From contig NZ_KE150457.1 in NCBI RefSeq assembly GCF_000411455.1, positions 1,328,023 through 1,392,022 on the forward strand: a stretch of 64,000 bases of DNA. Reading direction: 5' to 3'. Shown here piece by piece: positions 34,965 to 44,080 of this stretch. Under the pieces are notes generated by a model that saw only the letters and a list, made by a program, of their open reading frames with translations, ran no database searches and was not told the DNA's origin. Every line of letters starts with the position of its first letter. The first letter of the stretch is position 1. The stretch comes from Microbacterium sp. oral taxon 186 str. F0373 (GTDB lineage Bacteria; Actinomycetota; Actinomycetes; Actinomycetales; Microbacteriaceae). Position numbers and translations under genes: made by a program.

Positions 34965-35291
34965 ATGGGACGCATGTACTACGGCAACAGCTCCGACGCG
35001 ATCGAGATCGAAGATGTCGACCTCGCCCATCTGCGGATGGTCGCGATGACCAAGCTCCGCAGGTCGGAGGGCTTCAGCCTGTCGTTCTCGTCGCCCGCCG
35101 ACGGTCGGACGGCTCTGTGGGTGCACAGCGCGATTCCCCTGCGCTTCGAGTTCGACGACGCGGAGCCGATCCGCCTCGATCCGGCACGCGTGAACGAGAT
35201 CGCCCAGGCGGCGGCTTCGGCGGCTGGAGTGGTGATGGAGCGTGCGCTGACCACCGCCCCGTCGCGCGCGGAGCTGGCGGCCGTCGCATGA
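34965..35291 (+). CDS. Small DUF7882-like protein
   Basis: A 108-residue protein starting MGRMYYGNSSDAIEIEDVDLAHLRMVAMTKLRRSEGFSLSF and ending in an Ala-rich helix. This pattern (short, Y-x-Y-G start, LAHL-x-V-x-x-TKLRR, then a WxHSAIPLRFEF strand) matches small proteins common in Microbacteriaceae that are often mislabelled DNA ligase; no ligase motif is present. GAGGGGAG precedes the ATG. It overlaps the next gene by four bases. The function is unknown. Confidence 0.7.
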   Translation: MGRMYYGNSSDAIEIEDVDLAHLRMVAMTKLRRSEGFSLSFSSPADGRTALWVHSAIPLRFEFDDAEPIRLDPARVNEIAQAAASAAGVVMERALTTAPSRAELAAVA

Positions 35292-35626
35292 GCATCATCG
35301 CTCCCGCGTCGCCGGGGCGCGTCACCTGGGCTCGCGTCAGCGAGGGCTTCTTCGTCGCCTCGCGTGCCGGCGACTACGTGGGCTGTGTGGAGGCCACGCC
35401 CGACGGTCACTTCGTCGGCTTCGACTCGCGATCGACCCCGGTGGGCCGCTACGGGAGCCTTGCGGAGGCCCAGCGCGCTGTGTTCACCGCGCACGCGGTG
35501 CGGCCCGAATCCGGTGTCGAGTCGTCGCCGCGGGCGCAGGTGCTGTGGCAGACGGCGGCAACGGTGAGCGGTGTCGTCGCGCTGGGAGCCTTGGCGACCG
35601 CCGTCCTCACGACTCCTCTGATCTAG
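35288..35626 (+). CDS. Small protein with C-terminal membrane helix
   Basis: 112 residues: a soluble N-terminal part with ARVSEGFFVASRAGDYVGCVEATPDGHFVGFDSRSTPVGRYGSLAEAQRAVF (a single beta-rich module) and a C-terminal helix TVSGVVALGALATAVLTTPLI that probably sits in the membrane. It is coupled to the DUF7882-like gene (ATGA). The family is not recognised; the pair may act together at the membrane. Confidence 0.65.
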   Translation: MSIIAPASPGRVTWARVSEGFFVASRAGDYVGCVEATPDGHFVGFDSRSTPVGRYGSLAEAQRAVFTAHAVRPESGVESSPRAQVLWQTAATVSGVVALGALATAVLTTPLI

Positions 35627-35669
35627 ACCGCGTGATCTCGACCGCGAGATCCCAGGGGCCTTGCGATGC

Positions 35670-36026
35670 TCAGACTTCGGCGGCGGTTGCCTCGGCGATG
35701 GCCTGCTCGGTGCGTCCCTGCAGGTAGCCGCACAACTCGGCGAGGTCGGACAGATCTGCTGACAGTCGCGCAACGCCCGTGGCATCGAGGTCGAAACCCT
35801 CGGTCCGGGGCTCGAACGTCACCATCCACCGCGGGTGGCCGTCGGCGATGACCGGCTGGATGTAGGTGACCGTGGACGCGTTGCTCAAGGCGACGACGAC
35901 GAGGCCGGAGTCCGGTCCCGGAGTGAAGTCCTTCTCGAGAACCGATACGGAGGAGGCCTCGACGTTGCGGTCCTCGAGGTAATCGCGCACCCATGAGGCG
36001 ACCGTTTCCTGATTGCGATAGGGCAT
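35670..36026 (-). CDS. Hypothetical protein
   Basis: 118 residues, acidic, no signal peptide or membrane helix. The middle (VVALSNASTVTYIQPVIADGHPRWMVTFEPR) looks like an antiparallel beta sheet and the C-terminus is helical. CGAGG lies about four bases before the ATG. No family or motif was recognised; it stands alone between a TetR gene and the DUF7882 pair. Confidence 0.6.
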   Translation of the reverse strand: MPYRNQETVASWVRDYLEDRNVEASSVSVLEKDFTPGPDSGLVVVALSNASTVTYIQPVIADGHPRWMVTFEPRTEGFDLDATGVARLSADLSDLAELCGYLQGRTEQAIAEATAAEV

Positions 36027-36071
36027 GCGGCCTCGATTCTCGGCTTCAGCGTGCCGGAAGGCACAAACCCA

Positions 36072-36674
36072 TTATGCCGCCCGTGGTCGCAGTGCACTCG
36101 ACAGAAGCAGGGACATGGCCGCCACGGGGTCCGAATCATCGGCGAGCCAGCGGATCTGAATGCCCTCCCACCCCGTGATGACCAGAGCCGCCAGGGCGGT
36201 GTCGTCGCTGACTGGCGGATCGATCCTCCCGGCGGCGCGATCGGCCGCGATCGCGGCGGCGTAGTCGGCGACGACGCGAGCGTAGCGCTGCCGGAGCCAG
36301 TCGTGTGCCTCGTGTCCCGGGTAGGTCGCCTCCGCCGAGACGATGGAGAACATGCGCACCAGCTCTCGGCGATCGAGGTTGCGCTCGACGATACCCAGCA
36401 CGGTCGGGATGAGGCCGTCGCGACGGGTGCGTGCGAGGAAGTCGGCGTCTGCGGCATCCTCCTGCTCCAAGACGGCTGCCAGCAGCGACACTTTCGTCGG
36501 GAAGTGATGCATGACCGTCGTCAGGCCGAGCCCCAGCTCGGCGGCGATCTGGCGCAGCGAACCTCCGCGGTAGCCGTGGGCGCTGAAGATCGCCGTCGCC
36601 GACGCGATGATCTCCGCGCGCCGTTCGGCCGACTTCGCGTACGGACCGCGGCGAGCCGGAGTCGGGGTCGTCAT
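36072..36674 (-). CDS. TetR-family regulator of the GH42 gene
   Basis: 200 residues with a standard TetR domain (AEIIASATAIFSAHGYRGGSLRQIAAELGLGLTTVMHHFPTKVSLLAAVLEQED). The effector domain belongs to the group with the DFLARTRRDGLIPTVLGIVERNL pattern often seen beside sugar genes. ATG at 36674 is eight bases after TACGCT. It diverges from the beta-galactosidase gene over a palindrome, so it is the likely repressor of that gene; its ligand is unknown. Confidence 0.85.
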   Translation of the reverse strand: MTTPTPARRGPYAKSAERRAEIIASATAIFSAHGYRGGSLRQIAAELGLGLTTVMHHFPTKVSLLAAVLEQEDAADADFLARTRRDGLIPTVLGIVERNLDRRELVRMFSIVSAEATYPGHEAHDWLRQRYARVVADYAAAIAADRAAGRIDPPVSDDTALAALVITGWEGIQIRWLADDSDPVAAMSLLLSSALRPRAA

Positions 36675-36700
36675 GGCATGACAGCGTACCGTGGCGCCCG

Positions 36701-36740
36701 TTGAAAAAACCGTGCATGTGCACGATATTCGAGATAGGAT
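36701..36740 (+). promoter_or_regulatory. Promoter and palindromic operator for the GH42 gene
   Basis: TTGAAA (36701-36706) can pair with GATATT (36724-36729), and TAGGAT (36735-36740) ends six bases before the ATG as a leaderless -10. CGTGCATGTGCACG (36711-36724) is a 14-base near-palindrome between them, a candidate TetR site. Confidence 0.5.
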
Positions 36741-36746
36741 GCCGTC

Positions 36747-38794
36747 ATGGCAACGCAGGCACGGGAGTATCGCTGGGTCCGAGACGGAGCGACGGGGGCG
36801 CGGCGCATGCGCTATGGCGCCGACTACAACCCCGAGCAGTGGTCGCGCGACGTCTGGGCCGAGGACATGCGTCTGATGCGCGAGGCCGGCGTGAATGTCG
36901 TGTCGCTCGCCATCTTCTCCTGGGCGCTGCTGGAACCGCGTCCGGGCGAATACGACTTCACCTGGCTCGACGAGGTCATCGATCTGCTGCACGAGAACGG
37001 CATCGACGTCGACCTCGCCACGGCGACGGCCTCGCCTCCGGCCTGGCTGTCGCAGCGGCATCCCGAGATCCTTCCGCACACCGAGGACGGCACCGTGCTG
37101 TGGCCGGGTGCCCGCCAGCACTGGCGGCCCACCTCTCCCGTGTTCCGCGAGCACGCGCTGCGACTGGTGCGCGCCCTCGCCGAGCGCTACCGCGAGCATC
37201 CTGCGATCATCGCCTGGCACATCTCGAACGAGCTGGGCTGCCACAACATCTACGACTACTCCGATGACGCCGCCCGCGCCTTCCGCGGCTGGCTTCGGCA
37301 GCGCTACGGCATGCTCGATGCTCTCAACGACGCGTGGGGAACGGCCTTCTGGTCGCAGCACTACACCGAGTGGGATCAGATCCTGCCCCCGCGCACCGCG
37401 CCCACGCACCGCAATCCCGGCCAGCGGCTCGACTTCGAGCGCTTCTCCTCGGATGCCGTCCGCGATCACCTCCGCGCCGAGGCCGCCGTGCTCGCCGAGG
37501 TGACACCGGACATCCCGTTCACGACCAACTTCATGGTCGCCCAGAACGTGCGCGACATCGACTACCCCTCGTGGGCGGGCGACGTCGACTTCGTCTCCAA
37601 CGACCACTACCTGCGTCCCGGGGAGGCAGGCCGTGACGACCTCTCCTTCTGGGCGAACCTCACCGGCAACATCGCCGAGGGGCGGCCGTGGTTCCTCATG
37701 GAGCATGCGCCGAGCGCGATCAACTGGCGCGAGGTGAACCCGCCCAAGCGGCCGGGCGTGCTGCTGCGCGACGCGCTCACCCACGTCGGGCACGGCGCCG
37801 ATGCGGTGTGCTTCTTCCAGTGGCGGCAGTCCCGCGCCGGGGGCGAGCGCTACCACTCCGGAATGGTGCCGCACGCCGGCGAGCACAGCCGCGTCTTCCG
37901 CGACGTCGCCGCGCTCGGCGCGCGCCTGGGTGAGCTGTCGGCGGTCACGGGGACGCGCCGGGAGCGTGCCCGCGTCGCCGTCGTCTTCGACTACGAGTCC
38001 TGGTGGGTCAGTGGGCGCGACTCGCACCCCACCGACGCGATCCGCTACGACGACGAGACGCTGGCCTGGTATCGGGCTCTGCTCGATCTGGGCGTGCGTG
38101 CCGACGTCGTTCCGGTCTCGGCATCCCTCGACGACTACGACGTGGTCATCGCGCCGATGCTGCACGTCGTGCCCGACGCGCTGCGCACCCGGCTGGAGGA
38201 TGTCGTCGCGGCGGGCGCCATCTCGTGACGACGTACTTCTCCGGCATCGTCGACGAGCACGACCGGGTGTGGCTCGGGGGCTACCCGGGTGCCCTGCGCG
38301 ACGTCCTCGGCGTGACGGTGGAAGAGTTCGTGCCTCTTCTGCCCGAGGAGTCGTCCCTGCTCACCTCCGGCGCCCGAGCGGCGCACTGGAGCGAGCGGAT
38401 CGCCCGCGTCGGCGCCGACGTCGAGGTGCTGGACACCTACGCGGCGGGCGACCTCGCCGGGATGCCGGCCGTCACCCACCGCCGCGTCGGCGCCGGGTCG
38501 GCGACCTACGTCTCCGCCGACCTCGGCCGGGAGGGCACCCGCGCTCTGCTCGAGCGTCTCGCCGGTGAGATCGACGCGCTCGCAGCCGACCCGTTCGCGG
38601 CGGGAGGCCGGCTCGAGGTCATCGTCCGCAGGGACGAGGCGATCCGGCACGTGTTCCTCGTCAACCGCACCGACGAGGAGGTCGTCATCGATGTCGCCCG
38701 CGTCGCGCCGCGCGGGGTCGAGGTGCTGACCCTGCACGCGGGCCCGGCGGATGCCGCCGCCGTCGGTGCCGGGCACGGCAGGATGGACGCATGA
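36747..38794 (+). pseudogene. GH42 beta-galactosidase, broken by a one-base frameshift
   Basis: The first 493 codons give a GH42 enzyme (MRYGADYNPEQW near residue 21, acid/base Glu162 in SNELGC, nucleophile Glu319 in LMEHAPSAINW). The frame ends at VVAAGAIS, but the expected VVAAGGHLVTTYFSG and the trimerisation and C-terminal domains follow in the next frame to 38794. One missing G near 38216 restores both. Either it is a recent null allele or a sequencing error; the rest has no other damage. The 3' end overlaps the DUF1349 gene by four bases. Confidence 0.85.
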
Positions 38795-39372
38795 GGGAGC
38801 GCATCGCCTGGGACGGCGGAACGTGGACGACCCCGCCGGCTGCCGTGAGCGCGCGGGGCGACGCGCTGGTCGTCACGGCCGTCGAAGGCAGCGATGCGTG
38901 GCGTCGCACCGCGTACGGCTTCATCCACGACACCGAGCACGCGTTGATCGCGCCGCTGCCGGTCGGCACGGCGATGGAGGTCGTCTTCGAGGCCGACTTC
39001 ACGGCGCAGTTCGATCAGGCGGGACTGTTCGTTCGCGCAGACGAGGAACGCTGGATGAAAGCCGGAGTCGAGAACGCCGACGGTGTGCTCGGGGTCGGCG
39101 CCGTCGTGACCGACACGATGTCGGACTGGTCGGTCGGCGCCGTACCGGAGTGGGCGGGGCGGCCACTGCGCGTACGAGTCAGCCGCGGCGAGGACGCCCT
39201 CACGGTGCGCGCCGGTGTCGACGGCGAGCCGATGCGACTGGTACGGGTCGCTCCGTTCCGCGGCGACCTCGACGCGCAGGCGGGACCGATGGTGTGTGCG
39301 CCGACGCGTGCCGGCCTCGAGGTCGTGTTCACCGAGTGGCTGCGCACCGACGCCGACGCGTCGCTGCACTGA
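38791..39372 (+). CDS. DUF1349 (concanavalin-like) protein
   Basis: 193 residues of DUF1349 type, a beta-sandwich related to lectins: AFIHDTEH-like TAYGFIHDTEHALI, the hallmark FEADFTAQFDQAGLFVRADEERWMKAGVE and a VVTDTMSDWSVG strand. Such proteins accompany glycan-using genes; a binding or accessory role is likely, with no activity established. Its start shares ATGA with the GH42 stop; it is convergent with rhaB without any gap. Confidence 0.85.
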   Translation: MRERIAWDGGTWTTPPAAVSARGDALVVTAVEGSDAWRRTAYGFIHDTEHALIAPLPVGTAMEVVFEADFTAQFDQAGLFVRADEERWMKAGVENADGVLGVGAVVTDTMSDWSVGAVPEWAGRPLRVRVSRGEDALTVRAGVDGEPMRLVRVAPFRGDLDAQAGPMVCAPTRAGLEVVFTEWLRTDADASLH

Positions 39373-40794
39373 TCACGCCTGCGGTTCGTATCGTCGCAGC
39401 TGCTGGGTGCGCGCGACGAGGTCTCGCAGCTCCTCCAGCTCGCCGGTGATCATGCCAGCCGTGCGCGCCTGGACCAGGATGTTGCCGAGCGCCGTCGCCT
39501 CGACCGGTCCCGCGACCACCGGCAGGCCGCACCGGTCGGCCGTGCGCTGACAGAGCAGTTCGTTGAGCGCACCCCCGCCGACGAGATGTACGGTGCGCAC
39601 GTCCACGCCGCCCAGCCGGGAGGTCGTCGCCACGGCATCCGCGAAGGCCTGCGCGAGCGATTCGACGATCGCGCGGACGTAGGCGGCACGCGTGCGAGGC
39701 GGGGCCACGCCGTGCTCGTCGCACCACGCGTCGATGCGGGCCGGGATGTCGCCGGGGGCGAGGAAGCGGGGGTCGTCGACGTCGAACACGGGCGCGGCGG
39801 ATGCCGGGACCTGCGCCGCGGCGGCCAGCAGCGTCCCCAGATCGAGTTCCTCTCCGCCGCGCGACCAGCCGCGGACGCTCTCGCTGAGGATCCACAGCCC
39901 CATGACGTTGTGCAGCAGGCGCACGCGCCCGTCGACGCCCCCCTCGTTGGTGACGTTCGCCGCGCGCACCGCGGGGGTGAGGACGGGATGGGCGACCTCG
40001 ACGCCGACCAGCCCCCACGTTCCGCACGAGATGTACGCGGCGGCATCGGCGCGCATGGGGACCGCCACGACCGCGGATGCCGTGTCGTGCGAGCCCACCG
40101 CGACGACGGGAGCCGCACCGCCCACGACCGCCTGGACGGAGGGCAGCAGCTCGCCGATCCGCTCGCCGGGAGCGATGAGGGCGGGAAGCAGCGCGCGGGG
40201 CAGTCCGAGAGCGGCCACGAGCTCGTCGTCCCAGCGTCGGTGTCGAGCATCGAGCAGACCCGTCGTCGACGCGTTGGTGAGTTCGGCGCGGCGCGCGCCG
40301 GTGAGCCAGAAGGCGATGAGATCGGGCATCAGCAGCAGTGTGTCGGCGACCGCCACCAGCTCGGGCAGCTCAACGGCCAGCTGGTACGCCGTGGTGAACG
40401 GCAGGAACTGGAGCCCGTTGCGGGCGAACAGCTCGTCGCGCGCGATGGTGGCCTCCACCGACGCGACACCGCGCGCGGTGCGCTCATCGCGATAGTGGAA
40501 CGGGATGCCGAGCAGGCGGCCCTCCCGCAGCAGCGCGTAGTCGACCGCCCACGAGTCCACCCCGATGCTCGTCAGCTGCGGCTCGGCGCGGAACGCCTCG
40601 CGCAGCCCCCGCACGGATGCGGCATAGAGACCTGCGGCATTCCAGTGCAGGCCGTTGCCGAGACGGATCGGATCGTCCGGAAATCGCGCCACCGTCTCGG
40701 CGTCGAGGATGCTGCGGCCGACCCGGCCGAGCACGACCCGCCCGCTGGTCGCCCCCAGATCGATCGCGGCGACCGCCCGCGCAGTGCCGCTCAT
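39373..40794 (-). CDS. rhaB: Rhamnulokinase
   Basis: 473 residues of the FGGY sugar-kinase fold. The N-terminal phosphate loop is AAIDLGATSGRVVLG; IGVDSWAVDYALL, VAVGSHDTASAVVAVP and HLVGGGALNELLCQRTAD follow in order. RhaB-type features and its place in a rhamnose operon give the specificity: L-rhamnulose to rhamnulose-1-phosphate. Its start overlaps the stop of the aldolase-dehydrogenase gene by four bases. Confidence 0.93.
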   Translation of the reverse strand: MSGTARAVAAIDLGATSGRVVLGRVGRSILDAETVARFPDDPIRLGNGLHWNAAGLYAASVRGLREAFRAEPQLTSIGVDSWAVDYALLREGRLLGIPFHYRDERTARGVASVEATIARDELFARNGLQFLPFTTAYQLAVELPELVAVADTLLLMPDLIAFWLTGARRAELTNASTTGLLDARHRRWDDELVAALGLPRALLPALIAPGERIGELLPSVQAVVGGAAPVVAVGSHDTASAVVAVPMRADAAAYISCGTWGLVGVEVAHPVLTPAVRAANVTNEGGVDGRVRLLHNVMGLWILSESVRGWSRGGEELDLGTLLAAAAQVPASAAPVFDVDDPRFLAPGDIPARIDAWCDEHGVAPPRTRAAYVRAIVESLAQAFADAVATTSRLGGVDVRTVHLVGGGALNELLCQRTADRCGLPVVAGPVEATALGNILVQARTAGMITGELEELRDLVARTQQLRRYEPQA

Positions 40795-42827
40795 CGCAGG
40801 AACGCGGCCGCGACACCCGAGTCGACCGGGACGTGCAGGCCGGTGGTGCGCGACAGCTCCGGCCCGGTGAGGACGTACACCGCGTCGGCGACGTTCTCGG
40901 GGACGACCTCGCGCTTGAGGATCGTGCGGTTGGCGTAGAACTGGCCGAGGTCCTTCTCGTCGACGCCGTAGGTCGCGGCGCGGTTGGCGCCCCAGCCGGC
41001 GGCGAAGATGCCCGAGCCGCGCACGACGCCGTCGGGGTTGATGCCGTTGACGCGCACCCCGTGCTCGCCGAGCTCGACCGCGAGCAAGCGGACCTGGTGC
41101 GCCTGGTCGGCCTTGGCCGCGGAGTAGGCGATGTTGTTCGGCCCGGCGAACACGGAGTTCTTCGACGAGATGTAGATGACGTCTCCGCCCATCCCCTGCT
41201 CGATGAGGGCCTTGGCTGCGGCCTTCGCCACGAGGAACGAGCCCTTGGCCATGACGTCGTGCTGCAGGTCCCAGTCGTTCTCGGTGGTCTCCAGCAGCGG
41301 CTTCGAGAGCGAGAGCCCGGCGTTGTTGACGACGAGGTCGACGCCGCCGAAGGCGAGGACCGTCTCGTCGATCGCAGCCTGAACGGCCGCGGCATCAGCG
41401 ACGTTCGCCGCGACGCCGATCGCGACATCAGGCCCGCCCAGCTCCGCCGCGGCGGCCTGGGCCTTCTCGAGGTCGAGGTCGGCGACGACGACGCACGCGC
41501 CCTCCGCCGCGAGGCGTCTCGCGATCGCCTTGCCGATGCCCGAAGCCGCTCCCGTGACGAACGCGATGCGACCCTGGTGGCTCTTCGGCTTCGGCATCCG
41601 CTGGAGCTTGGCCTCTTCGAGCGCCCAGTACTCGATGCGGAACTTCTCGGCATCCGAGATCGGGGTGTACGTGGAGACCGACTCGGCCCCGCGCATGACG
41701 TTGATCGCGTTGACGTAGAACTCGCCCGCCACGCGCGCCGTCTGCTTCGTGGCGCCGTAAGAGAACATGCCGACGCCGGGCACCAGCACGATGAGCGGGT
41801 CGGCGCCGCGCATCGCGGGGCTGTCGGCATCGGCGTGCGCGTCGTAGTACGACCGGTAGTCGACGCGGTAGTCATCGACCAGCTCGTGCAGGCGGCCGAG
41901 CTGATCATCGAGCGAGGCGGTGGCGGGCAGGTCCAACAGCAGCGGCTTCACTTTGGTGCGCAGGAAGTGGTCGGGGCAGCTGGTGCCCAGCGCGGCCAGG
42001 CGCGGCGCCGACGCGGACGCGAGGAAGTCCAGCACGGTGTCGCTGTCGGTGAAGTGACCGAGCATCGGACGCTCCGTCGAGACGAGACCGCGGATGGTGG
42101 GCGCGAGCGCTGCCGCACGGGCACGCCGCTCCGCGACGGGAAGCGCGTGGTAGCCGTCCCGAACTCCTCCGAACGGAGCCGGATCGCCGTGTTCGGCGAG
42201 GTAGGCGGCGGCCTCCCCGATGATCATGGAGGAGTTGCGCTCGGCCTCAGCGCTGGTCTCGCCCCACGCCGTGATGCCGTGGCCGCCGAGGATCGTGCCG
42301 ATCGCCTGCGGATTCTCGGCCTTGATCGCGGCGATGTCGATTCCCAGCTGGAAGCCGGGGCGCCGCCAGGGCACCCAGACCACGCGATCGCCGAAGATCG
42401 CGCGGGTGAGGGCCGGGCCGTCGGCGGCGGTGGCGATCGCGATGCCGGCATCGGGATGCAGGTGGTCGACGTGCGCGGCATCCACGAGCGCGTGCATGGC
42501 GGTGTCGATCGAGGGGGCCGCCCCGCCGCGCCCGTGCAGGCAGTAGTCGAACGCGGCGACCATCTCGTCTTCGCGCTCGATGCCGGGGTAGACGTCGACG
42601 AGTGCGCGCAGGCGATCGAGGCGCAGCACCGCGAGCCCGCTCTCGGTGAGGGTGCCGAGATCGCCGCCCGACCCCTTGACCCACAGCAGATCGACCGGCG
42701 CGCCGGTGACGGGGTCGATGTCTGTGCCCTTGGCAGACGTGTTGCCGCCGGCGTAGTTCGTGTTCGCGGGGTCGGCGCCCAGGCGGTTGCTGCGGGCGAG
42801 GAGCGCGGCGACGGTGGGGTTCGTCAT
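40791..42827 (-). CDS. Bifunctional rhamnulose-1-phosphate aldolase / short-chain dehydrogenase
   Basis: 678 residues in two domains. The first 400 or so are a class II aldolase/adducin domain (NTNYAGGNTSAKG, with metal-binding His in HVDHLHPDAGIAIA and GGHGITAW). The last 260 are an SDR (FVTGAASGIGKAIARRL, NNAGLSLSKP, catalytic Tyr in YSAAKAD). It splits rhamnulose-1-phosphate to DHAP and lactaldehyde and oxidises or reduces the latter. ATG at 42827 is chosen; longer readings run into rhaI. One base separates it from the rhaI stop. Known as the RhaD-type fusion in actinobacteria. Confidence 0.92.
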   Translation of the reverse strand: MTNPTVAALLARSNRLGADPANTNYAGGNTSAKGTDIDPVTGAPVDLLWVKGSGGDLGTLTESGLAVLRLDRLRALVDVYPGIEREDEMVAAFDYCLHGRGGAAPSIDTAMHALVDAAHVDHLHPDAGIAIATAADGPALTRAIFGDRVVWVPWRRPGFQLGIDIAAIKAENPQAIGTILGGHGITAWGETSAEAERNSSMIIGEAAAYLAEHGDPAPFGGVRDGYHALPVAERRARAAALAPTIRGLVSTERPMLGHFTDSDTVLDFLASASAPRLAALGTSCPDHFLRTKVKPLLLDLPATASLDDQLGRLHELVDDYRVDYRSYYDAHADADSPAMRGADPLIVLVPGVGMFSYGATKQTARVAGEFYVNAINVMRGAESVSTYTPISDAEKFRIEYWALEEAKLQRMPKPKSHQGRIAFVTGAASGIGKAIARRLAAEGACVVVADLDLEKAQAAAAELGGPDVAIGVAANVADAAAVQAAIDETVLAFGGVDLVVNNAGLSLSKPLLETTENDWDLQHDVMAKGSFLVAKAAAKALIEQGMGGDVIYISSKNSVFAGPNNIAYSAAKADQAHQVRLLAVELGEHGVRVNGINPDGVVRGSGIFAAGWGANRAATYGVDEKDLGQFYANRTILKREVVPENVADAVYVLTGPELSRTTGLHVPVDSGVAAAFLR

Positions 42828-42828
42828 C

Positions 42829-43995
42829 TCAGGCACCCCATCCCGCCTGCGCGCCGCCGACGCGCTCGGCAGCGATGCGTTCTGCGTATCCGGATGCCGC
42901 GTAGGCGGCCATCGGGTCGGCGGGAAGTCCTCGCCCCTCACGCCACGCGGCCAGCTGCGGTCGAACGTCGGTCTGGAAGGCGTCCATCATGAGGGCGTTG
43001 GCCGCCAGTACGTCGTTCGCCGCCTGCGCAGCGCTCAGCGCCTCCCGATCGAGCAGGAGTGCGCGTGCCGTCATCTCCTGCACGTTGAGCACCGAGCGGA
43101 TCTGGCCGGGGATCTTGTCTTCGATGTTGTGGCACTGATCGAGCATGAATGCGACATCGGGACTGTTCAGACCGCCGCCGCGGATGACCTCCACGAGGAT
43201 CCGGAAGAGCTGGAAGGGGTCCGCCGCCCCGACGATGAGGTCGTCGTCGGCGTAGAACCGGCTGTTGAAGTCGAACGAGCCGAGCCGGCCGAGGCGCAGC
43301 AGCTGCATGACGATGAACTCGATGTTGGTGCCGGGGGCGTGGTGGCCGGTGTCGAGGCACACCATCGCCTTCTCGCCCAGCGCCGCCACCTGCACGTAGG
43401 AGGTGCCCCAGTCGGGAACGTCGGTGTGGTAGAAAGCCGGCTCGAAGAACTTGTACTCCAGCACGAGGCGCTGGTCGTCGCCGAGGCGCGCGTAGATCTC
43501 CTGCAGCGAGTCGTGGAGGCGATCCTGGCGGGCGCGCATGTCGTTCTGGCCCGGGTAGTTGGACCCCTCGGCCAGCCAGATCTTCAGATCGCGCGAGCCC
43601 GTGGCATCCATGATGTCGATGCAGGCGAGGTGGTGGTCGACGGCCTTGCGGCGGATGCGCGCGTCGTGGTGCGTCAGCGCGCCGAACTTGTAGTCCTCGT
43701 CCTGGAAGGTGTTCGAGTTGACGGTGCCCAGGCGCACGCCGTGGTCCTCGGCGTGGCGGCGCAGCGCACCGTAGTCGTCGACCGCGTCCCAGGGGATGTG
43801 CAGCGCGACGCTCGGGGCGAGGCCCGTGTGGTGGTGCACCTGGGCGGCATCCGCGATCTTCTCGAAGGGGTCTCGCGGTGTGCCCGACGTGGCGAAGACG
43901 CGGAAGCGGGTGCCGGAGTTGCCGAATGCCCAGGAGGGCAGCTCGATGGCCTGTTCGGCGAGGGTGGACAGGTTCTCTGGTGACAGCGACGTCAT
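42829..43995 (-). CDS. rhaI: L-rhamnose isomerase
   Basis: 388 residues, a xylose-isomerase-like barrel that converts L-rhamnose to L-rhamnulose. Metal ligands fall in YKFFEPAFYHTDVPDWG, VCLDTGHHAPGTNIEF and FDFNSRFYADDDL. It is the RhaI type found in Pseudomonas and actinobacteria rather than the E. coli RhaA. It is the first gene of the rha operon, and two operator-like palindromes lie just before it. No rhamnose transporter is in the window. Confidence 0.93.
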   Translation of the reverse strand: MTSLSPENLSTLAEQAIELPSWAFGNSGTRFRVFATSGTPRDPFEKIADAAQVHHHTGLAPSVALHIPWDAVDDYGALRRHAEDHGVRLGTVNSNTFQDEDYKFGALTHHDARIRRKAVDHHLACIDIMDATGSRDLKIWLAEGSNYPGQNDMRARQDRLHDSLQEIYARLGDDQRLVLEYKFFEPAFYHTDVPDWGTSYVQVAALGEKAMVCLDTGHHAPGTNIEFIVMQLLRLGRLGSFDFNSRFYADDDLIVGAADPFQLFRILVEVIRGGGLNSPDVAFMLDQCHNIEDKIPGQIRSVLNVQEMTARALLLDREALSAAQAANDVLAANALMMDAFQTDVRPQLAAWREGRGLPADPMAAYAASGYAERIAAERVGGAQAGWGA

Positions 43996-44019
43996 GCTCG
44001 GACTTCTCTCGACAGCGAC

Positions 44020-44059
44020 TTGAATCGTTTCAAACGCTAGTGTCGTTGAAACGATTCGT
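44020..44059. promoter_or_regulatory. Two LacI-type operators of the rhamnose genes
   Basis: TTGAATCGTTTCAA (44020-44033) and TTGAAACGATTCGT (44046-44059) are 14-base sites around a central CG, inverted to each other and centred 26 bases apart. They lie in the 85-base divergent region, so the LacI protein probably represses both rhaI and itself. The first is a full palindrome with two central mismatches only. Confidence 0.72.
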
Positions 44060-44080
44060 CAAGGTCGGCAGGGAGGGAAG

